In this document: piece by piece, positions 11,324 through 22,191 of the stretch | How the letters are laid out: every line of letters begins with the position of its first letter | Numbering within the stretch: position 1 is the first letter of the stretch | NCBI GenBank assembly: GCA_014529385.2 | Contig: CM043944.1 | Location: forward strand, 87,075,884 to 87,139,883 | Source: Adiantum capillus-veneris | Taxonomy: Eukaryota; Streptophyta; Polypodiopsida; Polypodiales; Pteridaceae | DNA length: 64,000 bases | Direction: 5' to 3' | Notes under the pieces: model-generated | The model's input: the letters and a program-made list of their open reading frames with translations, nothing else | Databases searched by the model: none | What the model was told of the DNA's origin: nothing | Made by a program: the position numbers and the translations under genes

Positions 11324-13030
11324 ATGGCTGACAATAGTAAAGAGAGTGAAATTAATGTTGATAACTTTGATTTCGCTCATGAGCAAGCTACTAATGATGC
11401 TTCAATGCTTGTTAACTATCTTGTTTCTAGGCTTCAACAAGCCATGGGCAATCCATCTCTCCAAAGTGAAGTGCAACGGCAGCTCCGTGCTCATGGGATT
11501 CTCCAAGCTCATCACCATGACGAGAGAACACCTAGGAATCCTCCTTGTGAGACTACCAAAAGAGGTCTCTCTCCGATTTGGGAAGAAGAAGAGAATCCAT
11601 ATGAAGGGCTCAAGAATTTACTTCTTGATGATGCATCTCCTTCCCAAAGGAGAACTCAAGAGCCTCCACCGAAGGAACGAGAAAGAAGCGAGTCTCCAGC
11701 CACCTCGGCGGAGATGGCTCCACGAAGACGGCGGGCTAAACGCTCTCCATCACCACCAAAGCGTAGAAGACCATCACACTCTTCTCCACGCCATAATTCA
11801 AAGAGGGATGATAAAAAGCAAGAGAAGAAAAAGGCGAGAAAGAGGACACCCTCTTCTCCATCTTCTTCATCCTCTTCCTCTTATGAAAGCTATGGTGAAG
11901 ACGACAAAGATCAAGACAAGAAAAAGGTGAGAAAGAGGTCACCCTCTTCTCCACCTTCTTCAAATTCTTCACCTTCTGAAGAAAGTGATGGTGCAACCTT
12001 TGAACCATCAAAAAGAAGAGGCCATAGGAAATCCTATGCCGCATGGAAGAGGTCCTCCAAGTTGAAGAAATTCAAAGAGGGAGGGAAGAGCATCTCTTTC
12101 CTTACCTATGATGGTACCTTTGGTGCTACGGACAAAGTCTTGGCCTTTATCCAACAATTCGATGCGGCGTTTGGAGATGAGGGCTTCACGGAGTCCTCTA
12201 AGCTACGCCATGTAGCTATGCACTTTCAAAAGTCTGCCAGACAATGGTGGTCTAACCTACGAGCCAACGGTGAAGCTCCACGAACATGGAAAGCTTTAAG
12301 AGCTTCCATTATGAAGCAGTTTTTGGCCACCGATGCCAAAGACAAAGTACTCACCGAATGGCAAAGCTTAAAGCTCTCTCCCAATGAATCTATCCACAAA
12401 TATGTAGACAAGTTTTGGGACCTACAACTCAAAGCCACTGTCTTCAAAAAGTTGGATTTTGGAGAGCAAAAGCAACAATTTTGTGCGGGCTTAACCGAAG
12501 AAATGGCGGAGTATGTCAACTCCCAAAGACCACGTACCATATCGGCGGTAATACACCACACGATGGTCGCCTCTCGAATCAATTTCCAAACGGGGGCAAA
12601 AAGAAATAATAAGCCCCCGGAAAACAAGGGTTCCAATGAGCCTAAGGGGAAGGACAATGTCCAAAAGTCTCCTAAGGGCAACTCCAACAAAGCTAAAGAG
12701 AAGGGAGTTTACAAAGGTAAGAATAAACTCTCTCCTGAAGAGCTTGAGCGTTATCGTAAGGATAACCGGTGTTTCAAGTGCGGCGAACAGGGGCATGCGT
12801 ACCGCGCTTGTCCCCAAAAGAACAACCGCCAAGATCCTCCTAGAGCTTCCTTGGTTGAAATACAAGAGGAGGAGACTCACCAAACTCACCACAAAGGATC
12901 TCCTCTATGCCATGCTTGGGGAAAGGTAAGAGAACATGATGCTTTTATTCTCTTTGACCCTGGTTCTACTCACAATTTTATATCTATAGAGTTGGCCACC
13001 AAGCTAGGAATACAATCCTACGAGATGTGA
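11324..13030 (+). CDS. B gag and start of protease, ended by an in-frame TGA
   Basis: ATG at 11324 gives 568 codons. Residues 1-60 are the conserved N-terminus. About 125-230 is a long Arg/Lys/Ser-rich region with two copies of a KKK-RKR-SPSSP-type unit; A and C have one. About 245-400 is the retrotransposon gag capsid domain (ARQWWSNLRANGE, SIHKYVDKFWDLQLKA). Residues 483-496 are the CCHC knuckle CFKCGEQGHAYRAC, which binds RNA. Protease begins with FILFDPGSTHNFIS, catalytic Asp at residue 545 in a D-P-G context. The TGA at 13028-13030 stands where A and C read GGA (EMGD), so it is a single-base nonsense change. Downstream pol is in the same frame, so only readthrough would join them. Confidence 0.9.
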   Translation: MADNSKESEINVDNFDFAHEQATNDASMLVNYLVSRLQQAMGNPSLQSEVQRQLRAHGILQAHHHDERTPRNPPCETTKRGLSPIWEEEENPYEGLKNLLLDDASPSQRRTQEPPPKERERSESPATSAEMAPRRRRAKRSPSPPKRRRPSHSSPRHNSKRDDKKQEKKKARKRTPSSPSSSSSSSYESYGEDDKDQDKKKVRKRSPSSPPSSNSSPSEESDGATFEPSKRRGHRKSYAAWKRSSKLKKFKEGGKSISFLTYDGTFGATDKVLAFIQQFDAAFGDEGFTESSKLRHVAMHFQKSARQWWSNLRANGEAPRTWKALRASIMKQFLATDAKDKVLTEWQSLKLSPNESIHKYVDKFWDLQLKATVFKKLDFGEQKQQFCAGLTEEMAEYVNSQRPRTISAVIHHTMVASRINFQTGAKRNNKPPENKGSNEPKGKDNVQKSPKGNSNKAKEKGVYKGKNKLSPEELERYRKDNRCFKCGEQGHAYRACPQKNNRQDPPRASLVEIQEEETHQTHHKGSPLCHAWGKVREHDAFILFDPGSTHNFISIELATKLGIQSYEM

Positions 13031-15538
13031 GATGTCCTACCCGCAGACAGTGCCTTCAAGGGGCAAGAAGCTTCAGTCACTCCCTTAATTGGTAAATTGA
13101 GGCTTCATGTCCAAGGCTATGTGGACAAAGAGGACTTCTTTATCTCTCCTCTCAAGCATGAGGATGTAATCCTAGGGGCACCATGGTTTGACCGCCTGGC
13201 TACCGATGTTAAATTTCCTGAAAGGAGAATCTCCTTTAAGTTCAGGGAAAAAGACATGTATATAGATGCTAAGGAAATGGGTAACACCATCCCCATTGTA
13301 CATACACAAGCTTTCAACAAGTCAATAAAGAGCTCTATTTCCGTGTACATGATTTTTGTTGAAGACTCTCAAAATGAACCTAATGCTTTAGCAAAAGAAA
13401 ATAAAAGCAACCAAAAGGAATTAGAGTTATCCAATTTTCTCAAGGGGTTTCAAGATGTTTTTATTGACGACATCCCTTGTGAGCTACCTCCTAAACGAGG
13501 TAATGATGACCATGCAATTGAACTTCTTCCAGGAAGTTCACCGCCCAATAAACCTCCTTATAGAGTTTCTCAAGCTCAACAAGAGGAGATTATGCGGCAA
13601 GTGCATGAGTTAGTTGAGAAGGGTATGGTTAGGCCAAGCTCATCTCCATTTTGCTCACCTGTGCTATTAGTGCAAAAGAAAGACGGCACATATCGTATGT
13701 GTGTCGACTATAGAGCACTAAATAGGATCACTATCAAGAATAGGTTTCCCGTTCCACGGGTAGAAGACCTATTTGATAAGCTACAAGGATCGACCTACTT
13801 CAGTAGGGTTGACCTAAAAAGTGGCTATCATCAAATAAGGATAGTTGATCAAGACATTGTAAAGACCGCATTTCGTACTACATTTGGTCTTTACGAATAC
13901 ATTGTCATGCCTTTTGGCTTGACCAATGCACCAGCCACATTCAACCGCTTGATGGAGAAGCTGTTCAGGCCTCATCGAACCTTCACTGGAGTGTTCTTTG
14001 ATGATATTATCATCTACTCTAATTCATTGGAGGAACACAAGCAACACCTCCAGGTAATATTTCAAGTTTTAAGAGAGAATAAACTTTATGTTAATCGAAA
14101 GAAAAGTGATTTTTTCTTGCAAGAGATTCAGTATTTAGGTCACATTATCTCTCAAGATGGCATCCAAATGGATCCATCCAAGTTAGAGGTAATAAAAGGA
14201 TGGCTATGCGTTACTAACTCACTAAGTGAGAAAGTAATGTATGAATCTCATGCTCCACCTTATGCGGGGCATAGAGGGATTCAGTCTACCTTAAAGGGAA
14301 TTGAAACATATTTCTATTGGCCTACCATGAAAGTGAACATACAAGAGTATGTTTCCAAATGTATGGTATGCCAAAAGACAAAATTTGATAGAGGGAAGCA
14401 ACTTGGATTGCTTCAACCCTTGCCAATCCCTAATTCACCATGGGAGAGCATATCCATGGATTTTATCTTTGGATTGCCTAAGTCTATCCATGGGAATACG
14501 GGAATATGGACGATAGTAGACAGGTTTAGTAAACAAGCTCATTTTATACCTGTCAAAAAGACTATCAAAGCCCATCAAATGGCAACCCTCTTTATTTCAC
14601 AAATTTTCGAGTACCATGGCTTTCCCATGTCCATAGTGTCGGATAGAGATCCTAGAATGACCAGTAATTTCTGGAAGGGTCTCTTTGAGAATTTAGGAAC
14701 AAGGCTAAACTTCTCTTCGGCCTATCATCCACAAACTGATGGCCAAAGTGAAATAGCTAACCTAACCATTCTCGATCTACTAAAAGCCTATGTAACGGAA
14801 GTAGATCAAAGATCCCAATGGGAGAAGTACTTACCCTTAGTGGAGTATGCTTACAATAACACTGTACATACTTCCACGGGAAAAGCCCCTTTCGAGGTAA
14901 TCGAGGGAAGATCAAAAAGTCCCTTGCTACTTAAGGTACATGGGAAGATCTTCGCTGCAGTTGAGTATAGCCGAGACCTACAAGAATCTTTCCAAAAGAT
15001 TAAGGATGCTATCTCTATCTCACAGCAAAGGCAAAAGGCTGCTGCTGACAAGCACAGAAGAGCCCAAGCCTTTAAAGAAAACGATTGGGTCTTGTTAAAG
15101 TTTCCCAAGGCTCGATTAAGGCACACAACGGGCAAGAATCCTACAGGTCACCAAAAGTACTATGCTAAACTAGCAAAAAGGTACTATGGTCCCTTTCAGA
15201 TTCTTAGGCCAATCAATGAGATGGCCTATCAACTCAAGTTGCCCAATCATTGGCTCATACACAATGCTTTTCATGTGAGCCTATTAAAGCCTTACAAAGG
15301 AGAGCCACCTCAAGAACCAACTATTGAAGACCCACCGGAGATCGAGGACCAAGAAGAGGTGCTGCAGCCCGAGTCCATTCTCCGACATGAAGACAAGGTA
15401 CTAAGAGGCGGTAAGACTATCCGACGATATATTATTAAGTTTAAGAATTATCCTTTTGAAGATGCTAGATGGATGCAAGGCATACAATTAAAGGATAACC
15501 TAAACCTTGTCAATGCTTACAATGCTTCCCAAGAGTAA
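13031..15538 (+). CDS. B pol: protease remainder, RT, integrase, chromodomain; RNase H deleted
   Basis: Continues the gag frame after the TGA to a stop at 15536-15538; an own start is not evident. RT is whole: KKDGTYRMCVDYRALN, YHQIR, FGLTNAPATFNRLME and the active site VFFDDIIIYS (gypsy F-V-D-D position). At 14202 the frame jumps from EVIKGW straight to LCVTNSLSEKV. Element A has about 250 codons there (15 bases of them a local duplication), containing all of RNase H. A short GGC at both edges suggests microhomology. Integrase keeps the H-H-C-C zinc site (14250-14376) and the D, D, E residues in MDFIFG, VSDRDPRM and GQSEIAN. A GPF motif (KRYYGPFQI) and a chromodomain-like tail (about 15374-15520) follow. 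In A this tail is cut by a stop; here it is open. Confidence 0.92.
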   Translation, partial: DVLPADSAFKGQEASVTPLIGKLRLHVQGYVDKEDFFISPLKHEDVILGAPWFDRLATDVKFPERRISFKFREKDMYIDAKEMGNTIPIVHTQAFNKSIKSSISVYMIFVEDSQNEPNALAKENKSNQKELELSNFLKGFQDVFIDDIPCELPPKRGNDDHAIELLPGSSPPNKPPYRVSQAQQEEIMRQVHELVEKGMVRPSSSPFCSPVLLVQKKDGTYRMCVDYRALNRITIKNRFPVPRVEDLFDKLQGSTYFSRVDLKSGYHQIRIVDQDIVKTAFRTTFGLYEYIVMPFGLTNAPATFNRLMEKLFRPHRTFTGVFFDDIIIYSNSLEEHKQHLQVIFQVLRENKLYVNRKKSDFFLQEIQYLGHIISQDGIQMDPSKLEVIKGWLCVTNSLSEKVMYESHAPPYAGHRGIQSTLKGIETYFYWPTMKVNIQEYVSKCMVCQKTKFDRGKQLGLLQPLPIPNSPWESISMDFIFGLPKSIHGNTGIWTIVDRFSKQAHFIPVKKTIKAHQMATLFISQIFEYHGFPMSIVSDRDPRMTSNFWKGLFENLGTRLNFSSAYHPQTDGQSEIANLTILDLLKAYVTEVDQRSQWEKYLPLVEYAYNNTVHTSTGKAPFEVIEGRSKSPLLLKVHGKIFAAVEYSRDLQESFQKIKDAISISQQRQKAAADKHRRAQAFKENDWVLLKFPKARLRHTTGKNPTGHQKYYAKLAKRYYGPFQILRPINEMAYQLKLPNHWLIHNAFHVSLLKPYKGEPPQEPTIEDPPEIEDQEEVLQPESILRHEDKVLRGGKTIRRYIIKFKNYPFEDARWMQGIQLKDNLNLVNAYNASQE

Positions 15539-15894
15539 GCAAATGTACAAAATGTTAAAAATGAACAAAATTTTTGTCTTATAAGACTCTCTTTTTCTTT
15601 ATTTGTGCACAAAAATGAAGTAGTATGCATGCTTAGATCAAGTTTGTGGAGACGACGTCTCCCAAACACCAAGTAGAGCTTGTCACTCTACTATGGAAGA
15701 CTGATAGGACTAATGTGCAGACATGCTTGCGGCAGCCTCAGGCTCTCAAGCGCCAAATGGACTAGTCATCCATTGTGGAATGATGTTGTAGGGTAACATA
15801 GGGATCCTCTACCCGCTAAGAAAAGGACTCATGAACATGATTTATCTTCTCTACACCATAGTCGAGGACGACTATGATTTCAAGAGAGAGGTAA
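15539..15894 (+). other. B 3' non-coding region and polypurine tract
   Basis: About 350 bases ending in the purine tract AAGAGAGAGGTAA (15882-15894) directly before the 3' LTR. This region is missing from A but present in C (60214-60571) and, inverted, at 34265-34353. Confidence 0.85.
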
Positions 15895-16732
15895 TGTCAT
15901 AATAATCAATATCTAATTCTCCTAAATGATTTTCTCATATTAAATTGATCATTTAATGTGGGGAAGGCCAGGGGAGAAAAAGCTAGAATATTGGTTAAGC
16001 TAGCAGACCGGCCACAGTAGGGATCCAAAGGAGGGAAAATAGGGATCCAAAGGGGGGGCCATCTGCAAAAGAGCCATGTGCAACAATGGGCTAAAAAGAC
16101 CCTAAGGTTCAGCCCATTAAGACTTCCAAAATGCTAAGGTTCCAAAATTCAAAGGTTGTGTCCAAAGGTCAACCCTAGGGAAAATTGGATGCTTTGTGTG
16201 TGCCCTAAAAGTCTTTGCACATCCCTACATGGGAGGGGGCGAGCCCTAAAGGTAGGGGATGAGAGAGAAAGCCACACACACACACACACAGGCTCCCTTT
16301 ACACAAAGGGAATGAGGGACGCATGTCAGCTCCCTAGGCCAGATGCCCACAAGGTGTGCCCAATTTCTATTGGATGACCCTTGAAGTGGACCAATGAGAA
16401 TTAAGCTAGAGTAAATCTAGTTTAATTAATTTAAAAACATTTAATAAAAGAAACCAATGAGAATTAAGTCTCCTAGAAGACTATTGGGCAGTCTCCCAAG
16501 GGGTCCAATGAGCATTCAGGAGCCCCATGGCTTGCTTGATTCCTATTGGCCAGGAGGCAAAGGGGTCCAATGAGAGTTTAGTTTAATTATTTAATTACCT
16601 AAAGCTCTCACAAAAGGGGAAAGGGGGACACATGTCAGAAGGCTATCACTTATGCTGCTTAATTGTAATTGGCTTGACTTGGGGAGGGCCAATGAGGCTT
16701 CAGCAAGAGCAATTAGCAAGGGGGCTCGCCCA

Positions 16733-16766
<34 letters not shown>

Positions 16767-17507
16767 CTGATTTTTGCAAGGCATTATCACACACACACAC
16801 ACTCACACAAGCTCATGTGTGAAGAAAGAGAAGACTATCTCTTCCCAAGCTTTAATGGAGAACTCATCACCTACTCCAAGCTTGTGAGATAGAAGCCTAC
16901 ATCAACACTCTCTTGGCATGTGGATGCAAATCCAACCAAGAGCCAAGCTTCAATGCATGCTCATCTCCTCTACCAAGCTAATTACTAAGCTAAGCTATGC
17001 TACATATGAGTGATTATGTGAGGAGATGTACATCTTTCTCGTAAGATACTCCTTCTTCCTCTCAATCTACTCTCATACCCTGCTAGCTCTCACCATCTTC
17101 GAAGGTGTGTGAGGTCTTGGGTCTGAGAACGGGGATAATTCAAGTTGTGTTTGTTAAGTGTTTTGCTTAGTGCATGAAGTTTCCATCTTCATCGCACTAG
17201 CTAGTCTTGAAGGAACACAAAGAATTGTATTGTACAATGTCTCTCTTGATGGGAGAAACCATAATACAAAGCCTTTTGGAGGGGGGACCGGCTCCATGAA
17301 AATCCGGTCCTCAACTGTTGTCAATAGCTTAATTTCTCTCTCTTTTGAAAGTATTGTCGATGCTATCTAACTAGGTGTTATGCTTTTTGTTGCTCTCTCC
17401 ACCCAAGCACTCTTGTAATTCTCATTAGGAATCTATTCTAATGAAATGCCCACTATGTTCATGCTAATTTCCTCTACACATAAGTTAATAGGCCATTAAA
17501 TGTTACA
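15895..17507 (+). repeat. B 3' LTR
   Basis: 1613 bp, almost identical to 9296-10906. Differences seen: A to G near 16059, T to C near 16550, two extra G in the G run near 16757 and G to T near 17473. Confidence 0.93.
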
Positions 17508-17512
17508 CTCCC

Positions 17513-18267
17513 ATTCGAGACGAGGAATTCAAAGAGCAAGAAAGCAATGAAAGTTTAAGTTCCTCTGAAGATGTGGCTCCATGAAGACGGCGGTCTAGAC
17601 GATAGCCACTCCTCCCAAGAGGAAAATATCAACACATAGTCCTTCTCCTCATCACTCAGAAAGGAAAGAGAGGAAACAAAGGAAGAAAAGGGCTAGGAAG
17701 AGGTCACCCTCTTCTCCTTCTTCTTCACCTTCCTCCTCTTCCGACGAAAGTTAAAGCTATTCTCCTAGAGAATACAAGAGGGGAGGACATCGCAAATCAT
17801 TTCCTGCATGGGGAAGGTCACAAAAGCTAAAGAAGTTCAAGGAGGGAGGAAAGAGTATCTCTTTTCTCACCTATGATGGCACCTTCGGTGCTACCGACAA
17901 AGTGTTGGCCTTCATCCAGCAATTTGATGCGGCCTTTGGAGATGAGGGCTTCACAGAGTCCTCTAAGCTACGCCATGTAGCTATGCACTTCCAAAAATCA
18001 GCTCGTCAATGGTGGGCTAGCCTTCGTGGAAATGGTGAAGCCCCAAAGACATGGAAAAATCTACGAGTTTCCATCATGAAGCAATTCCTTGCAAGCGATG
18101 CAAAGGACAAAGTGCTTACCAAATGGCGCAGCTTGACGCTCCTCTCCCATGAGTCTATCCACAAATAAGTAGACAAGTTTTGGGATTTACATCTCAAGGC
18201 TACTATCTTTCAAAAGATAGACTTTGCGGAGCAAAGGTAGCAATTCTGTGCGGGATTACCTGAAGAG
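17513..18267 (+). pseudogene. A gag, C-terminal part
   Basis: Continues A gag after the B insertion. Reads a single KKRARKRSPSSPSSS-type basic/serine block, then the capsid domain (SARQWWASLRGNGEAPKTWK, SIHK). In-frame stops: TGA near 17582 where B has CGA, one in the serine block, TAA at 18166-18168 (B: TAT of HKYVDKF) and TAG at 18238-18240. The pol frame continues in the same phase from 18268. Non-functional as a single protein. Confidence 0.8.
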
Positions 18268-21200
18268 ATGGCCGAATACATCAACTCTCAATGGCCTGGT
18301 ACTATTAGCAAAGTAATCCATCACACCATGGTTGCCTTACGCATCAATTTCCATCAAGGGGCTAGACGTAATGTCAAGCCCATGGAAAACAAAGACAAAA
18401 ATGATGCAAAGGGGAAAACCAATGTTCAAAATACTTCCCAAGTCAATTCCAACAACAACAACAATTGGTCCAAGGAGAAGGGAGTTTACAAAGGTAAAAA
18501 CAAACTCTCCCCTGAAGAGCTTGAAGCTTTTCGCAAGGACCATAACTGTTTCAAGTGTGGGGAGCAAGGACATGGCTATCGTTCTTGCCCCAAGAAGAAT
18601 ACTCGCAATGAGACTCCTAGGGCTTCCACCATTGAAGCTCCAAAAGAGGATGCTCATTGCAAAGGATCATCGCTTTCCTATGCTTGGGGAAAGGTAAGAG
18701 AGCATGATGCCTTCATCTTGTTTGACCCTGGCTTTACTCTTAACTTCATATCAATGGAGTTGGCCACCAAGTTGGGCATTCAAGCTTTTGAGATGGGAGA
18801 TATAGTAGTGGCTGATGCAGCTTTCAAGGGACAACAAGCCTCCGTTACTCCCTTGATTGGGAAGTTGAGGCTTCATGTCCAAAGCTATGTCGGCAAAGAA
18901 GACTTCTTCATCTCTCCTCTCCAACATGAGGATGTTATCCTAGGGGCACCATGGTTTGATCGCATGGCTGCCAACATGAAGTTCCCTAAAAGGAGAATCT
19001 ACTTCACCTACAGGGGAAAGAACATGTATATAGTTGCTAGTGAGCGTGGTCGCACTATTCCACTTGTAAATCCTCTTGATTTTGATAAGTCAATGAAGAG
19101 CTCAGTTTCTGCGTACATGATTTTTGTCAAAGAGTCTCTAAAAGATACTAATGTTTCATCAAATGTAAATGGTAAGAATCAAGAAGAGTTAGACTTGTCT
19201 AATTTTCTAAAAGGATTCCAAGATGTGTTCATCGATGATATCCCTATGGACTTACCTCCAAAACGAGGGGATGATGACCATCGCATTGAGCTCCTTCTTG
19301 GAAGTTCACCACCTAACAAGCCTCCTTATCGAGTCTCACAAGCTCAACAAAAGGAGATCATGAGGCAAGTACAAGAGCTGGTAGACAAAGGGATGGTGAG
19401 GCCTAGTTCCTCTCCCTTTTGTTCTCCAGCCCTTTTAGTGCAAAAGAAAGATGGTACATACCATATGTGTGTGGACTATCGAGCACTAAACCATATCACT
19501 ATCAAAAACAGATTTTCCGTACCTCGGGTAGAAGATCTGTTTGATAAGCTACAAGGCTCTACCTACTTCAGGAGGATTGACCTTAAGAGTGGCTATCATC
19601 AAATAAGGATAGTGGATGAAGATCTCTTAAAGACCGCGTTTCGCACAACGTTTGGTCTTTATGAATATCTAGTCATGCCTTTTGGCTTGACTAATGCACC
19701 AGCTACGTTCAATCGTTTGATGGAGAAAATTTTTAGACCATACCGCAAATTCACTGGAGTGTTCTTTGATGATATCATCATCTACTCCAAGTCTTTGGAG
19801 GAACATAAGCAACATCTCCAAGTGATTTCTCAAGCATTGAGGGAGAACAAGCTTTTTCTCAACCAAAAGAAAAGCGAATTCTTCCTTCAAGAGATTCAAT
19901 ACCTAGATCATATTATCTCTAAAGATGGTATCCAAATGGATCCATCAAAGTTAGAGGTAATAAAAGCATGGCCTAACCCAAGAAATCTACATGAGCTAAG
20001 AAGCTTTGTTGGTATGTGCTTTGTTGGTATGTGCGCATACTATAGACGCTTCATAGCAAAATTCTCTCAAGTAGCAGAACCATTACACGACTTAACTAAG
20101 AAGAACGTTAAGTTTGTATGGACTGCTAAGGAGCAAAATGCTTTTGAAAAGCTCAAAGAGAAGCTTACTTCCCAACCAGTCCTCGTGCTTTCGGATCTCT
20201 CAAAGCCATTTGAGGTCCAATGTGATGCTTGTGGTGATTGCCTTGGAGCAGTTTTTCTTCAAGAAGGGCATGCCATAGCATATAAGAGCCGAAGGCTCAA
20301 TATTGATGAACGAGTCTTGGGCATTTATGAGAAAGAGCTTTTAGCTGTTCTACATGCCCTAGACACATGGAAGCACTACCTATTGGGGACTCCATTTATC
20401 CTACGAACCGACCACCAAAGTCTCAAGTATTTCATGACGCAAACCAAGCTTTCCGACAAACAAATGAGGTGGGCAAATTTTCTTTCGCAATTTAATTTCC
20501 ATATTGCTCACATAGCTCGTAAGCACAATCAAGTGGCCGATGCACTTTCACAACGACCCAAAGTTAATGCGGTGTCTATAGCTACTCACAATGATCTATC
20601 CTCTATGATAGATGAGTATGCTACTGACCCTGACTTTAGAGACATAATGTCAGCCCTTGCTTTGGGGAAGAAAGAGGAACCATTCACCTTGCAGGATGGT
20701 TATCTTCTCCACGGCAATAGGCTATGTGTTACCCATTCCCTTCGTGAGAAAGTTATGTATGAATCCCATGCTCCTCAATATGCGGAGCATAGAGGTATTC
20801 AACCTACTCTCAGAGGAGTAGAGACGTACTTCTATTGGCCTACCATGAAAGTGGACATACAAGAGTATGTTTCAAATTGTGTAGTATGCCAAAAGACCAA
20901 GTATGATAGAGGGAAGCAACCTGGATTACTCCAGCCATTGCCTATCCCAAATTCACCATGGGAGAGTATATCCACGGATTTCATCTTTGGATTACCCAAG
21001 TCTATCCATGGGAATATAGGAATATGGACAATAGTTGACAGGTTTAGCAAGCAAGCACATTTTATTCCTGTCAAAAAGACTATTAAGGCCCATCAAATGG
21101 AAACTCTCTTCATATCTCAGATTTTCAAGCACCATGGATTACCCACATCCATCATGTCAGATAGAGATCCTAGAATGACCAGTAATTTCCGGAAAGGTCT

Positions 21201-21885
21201 CTTTGAAAATCTAGGAACAAGATTGAATTTCTCTTCGGCCTATCACCCACAAATGGATGGCCAAAGTGAGCTAGCCAATCTTACGATACTCAATCTACTC
21301 AAGACTTATGTTACCGAAGTAGATCAACGCTCACAATGGGAAAAGTACTTACCTCTTGTAGAGTATGCCTACAATACTACTATACATACTTCTACAAGAA
21401 AAGCACCTTTTGAAATCATTGAGGGAAGACCTAAAAGCCCCTTGCTACTCAAAGTACATGGGAAGATCTTCGCCGCCGATGAGTATAGCCGTGACCTACA
21501 AGAATCTTTTCAAAAGATTAAGGAGACTATATCCATCTCTCAACAAAGGCAAAAAGCTGTTGCTGATAAGCACAGAAGAGCCTTAATGTTCAAAGAAAAT
21601 GATTGGGTCTTACTCAAGTTTCCTAAGGCTCCATTAAGGCAAACGACGGGCAAAAATCCTACGGGCCATCAAAAGTATTATGCTAAACTATCAAAAAGAT
21701 ACTATGGTCCTTTCCAAATCTTGAAGCCCATCAATGAGACGGCTTATCAACTCAAGTTGCCCAACCATTGGCTCATACACAATGCCTTTCATGTAAGCCT
21801 ACTTAAGCCCTACAAAGGAGAGCCACCAACTGAACCAATTATTGAAGACCCTCCCGAAGTTGAAGACCAAGAAGAGGTGCTATAA
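18268..21885 (+). pseudogene. A gag end plus pol with complete RT, RNase H and integrase
   Basis: A 1205-codon open frame, but it lacks the gag start and ends early. In order: knuckle CFKCGEQGHGYRSC (18550-18591), protease FILFDPGFTLNFIS (T of D-P-G-S-T changed), RT (DGTYHMCVDYRALN, VFFDDIIIYS), RNase H (FEVQCDACGDCLGAVFLQEG, YEKELLAVLHAL, TDHQSLKYF, HNQVADALS), integrase (zinc HAPQYAEHRG, CVVCQKTK; D-D-E in TDFIFG, MSDRDPRM, GQSELAN) and GPF. A 15-bp tandem duplication (20005-20034) repeats FVGMC between RT and RNase H. The TAA at 21883-21885 replaces a CAG in B and cuts off the chromodomain. A is the reference here for what B lost. Confidence 0.88.
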
Positions 21886-22054
21886 CCCGAAGCTGTTATT
21901 CAGCATGAAGACAAGGTACTACGACATGGTAAGATTATCCGACGGTATCTTATTAAGTTCAAAAATTATCCTTTTGAAGATGCTAGATGGATGCAAGAAA
22001 TACAGCTTAAGGATAGTATGAACCTTGTCAATGCTTACAATGCTACATTAGAGT
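21886..22054 (+). pseudogene. A chromodomain remnant after the stop
   Basis: In the same frame as pol, reading HEDKVLRHGKIIRRYLIKF, then NYPFEDARWMQ and an AYNA end, parallel to the tail of B. A chromodomain is known in related elements to bind modified histones and bias insertion. Here it is separated from integrase by one nonsense codon. Confidence 0.75.
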
Positions 22055-22191
22055 AAGAAAAAGTACAAATTCCTTTTAAATGACTCATATTTTTGTCTTA
22101 TAAGACTAGTCCTCTTTTTAATTGTGCACAAATTTAACTAGTATGCATGCTTAGAATCATGTTTGTGATGACGACGTCTCTCAAACACTAA
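22055..22191 (+). other. Shortened A 3' non-coding region, polypurine tract absent
   Basis: Follows B and C as far as GACGACGTCTCTCAAACAC, then jumps to the LTR at 22192. About 200 bases, including the purine tract needed for plus-strand priming, are missing. Confidence 0.75.

Larger units (their letters stand above)
9296..17507 (+). mobile_element. Element B: young Ty3/gypsy chromovirus lacking RNase H
   Basis: 8212 bp with perfect 5-bp target duplication CTCCC (9291-9295, 17508-17512). The LTRs (1611 and 1613 bp) differ, by my reading, at only three substitutions plus a two-base change in a G run, so insertion is recent. A perfect initiator tRNA-Met site and a purine tract (AAGAGAGAGGTAA) are present. 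Coding: gag, zinc knuckle, protease with an internal TGA, RT, integrase, GPY/F-like region and chromodomain. RNase H is absent because of a clean in-frame deletion. Other parts look intact, so B probably moved with proteins supplied by related elements. Confidence 0.93.

Noticed and set aside
11316-11930. A 204-codon frame overlapping B gag in another phase
   Set aside because: It shadows gag; the gag frame has the conserved capsid, knuckle and protease motifs.
12226-12690. Minus-strand frames opposite gag and pol of A, B and C
   Set aside because: Antisense shadows of well-supported coding sequence.
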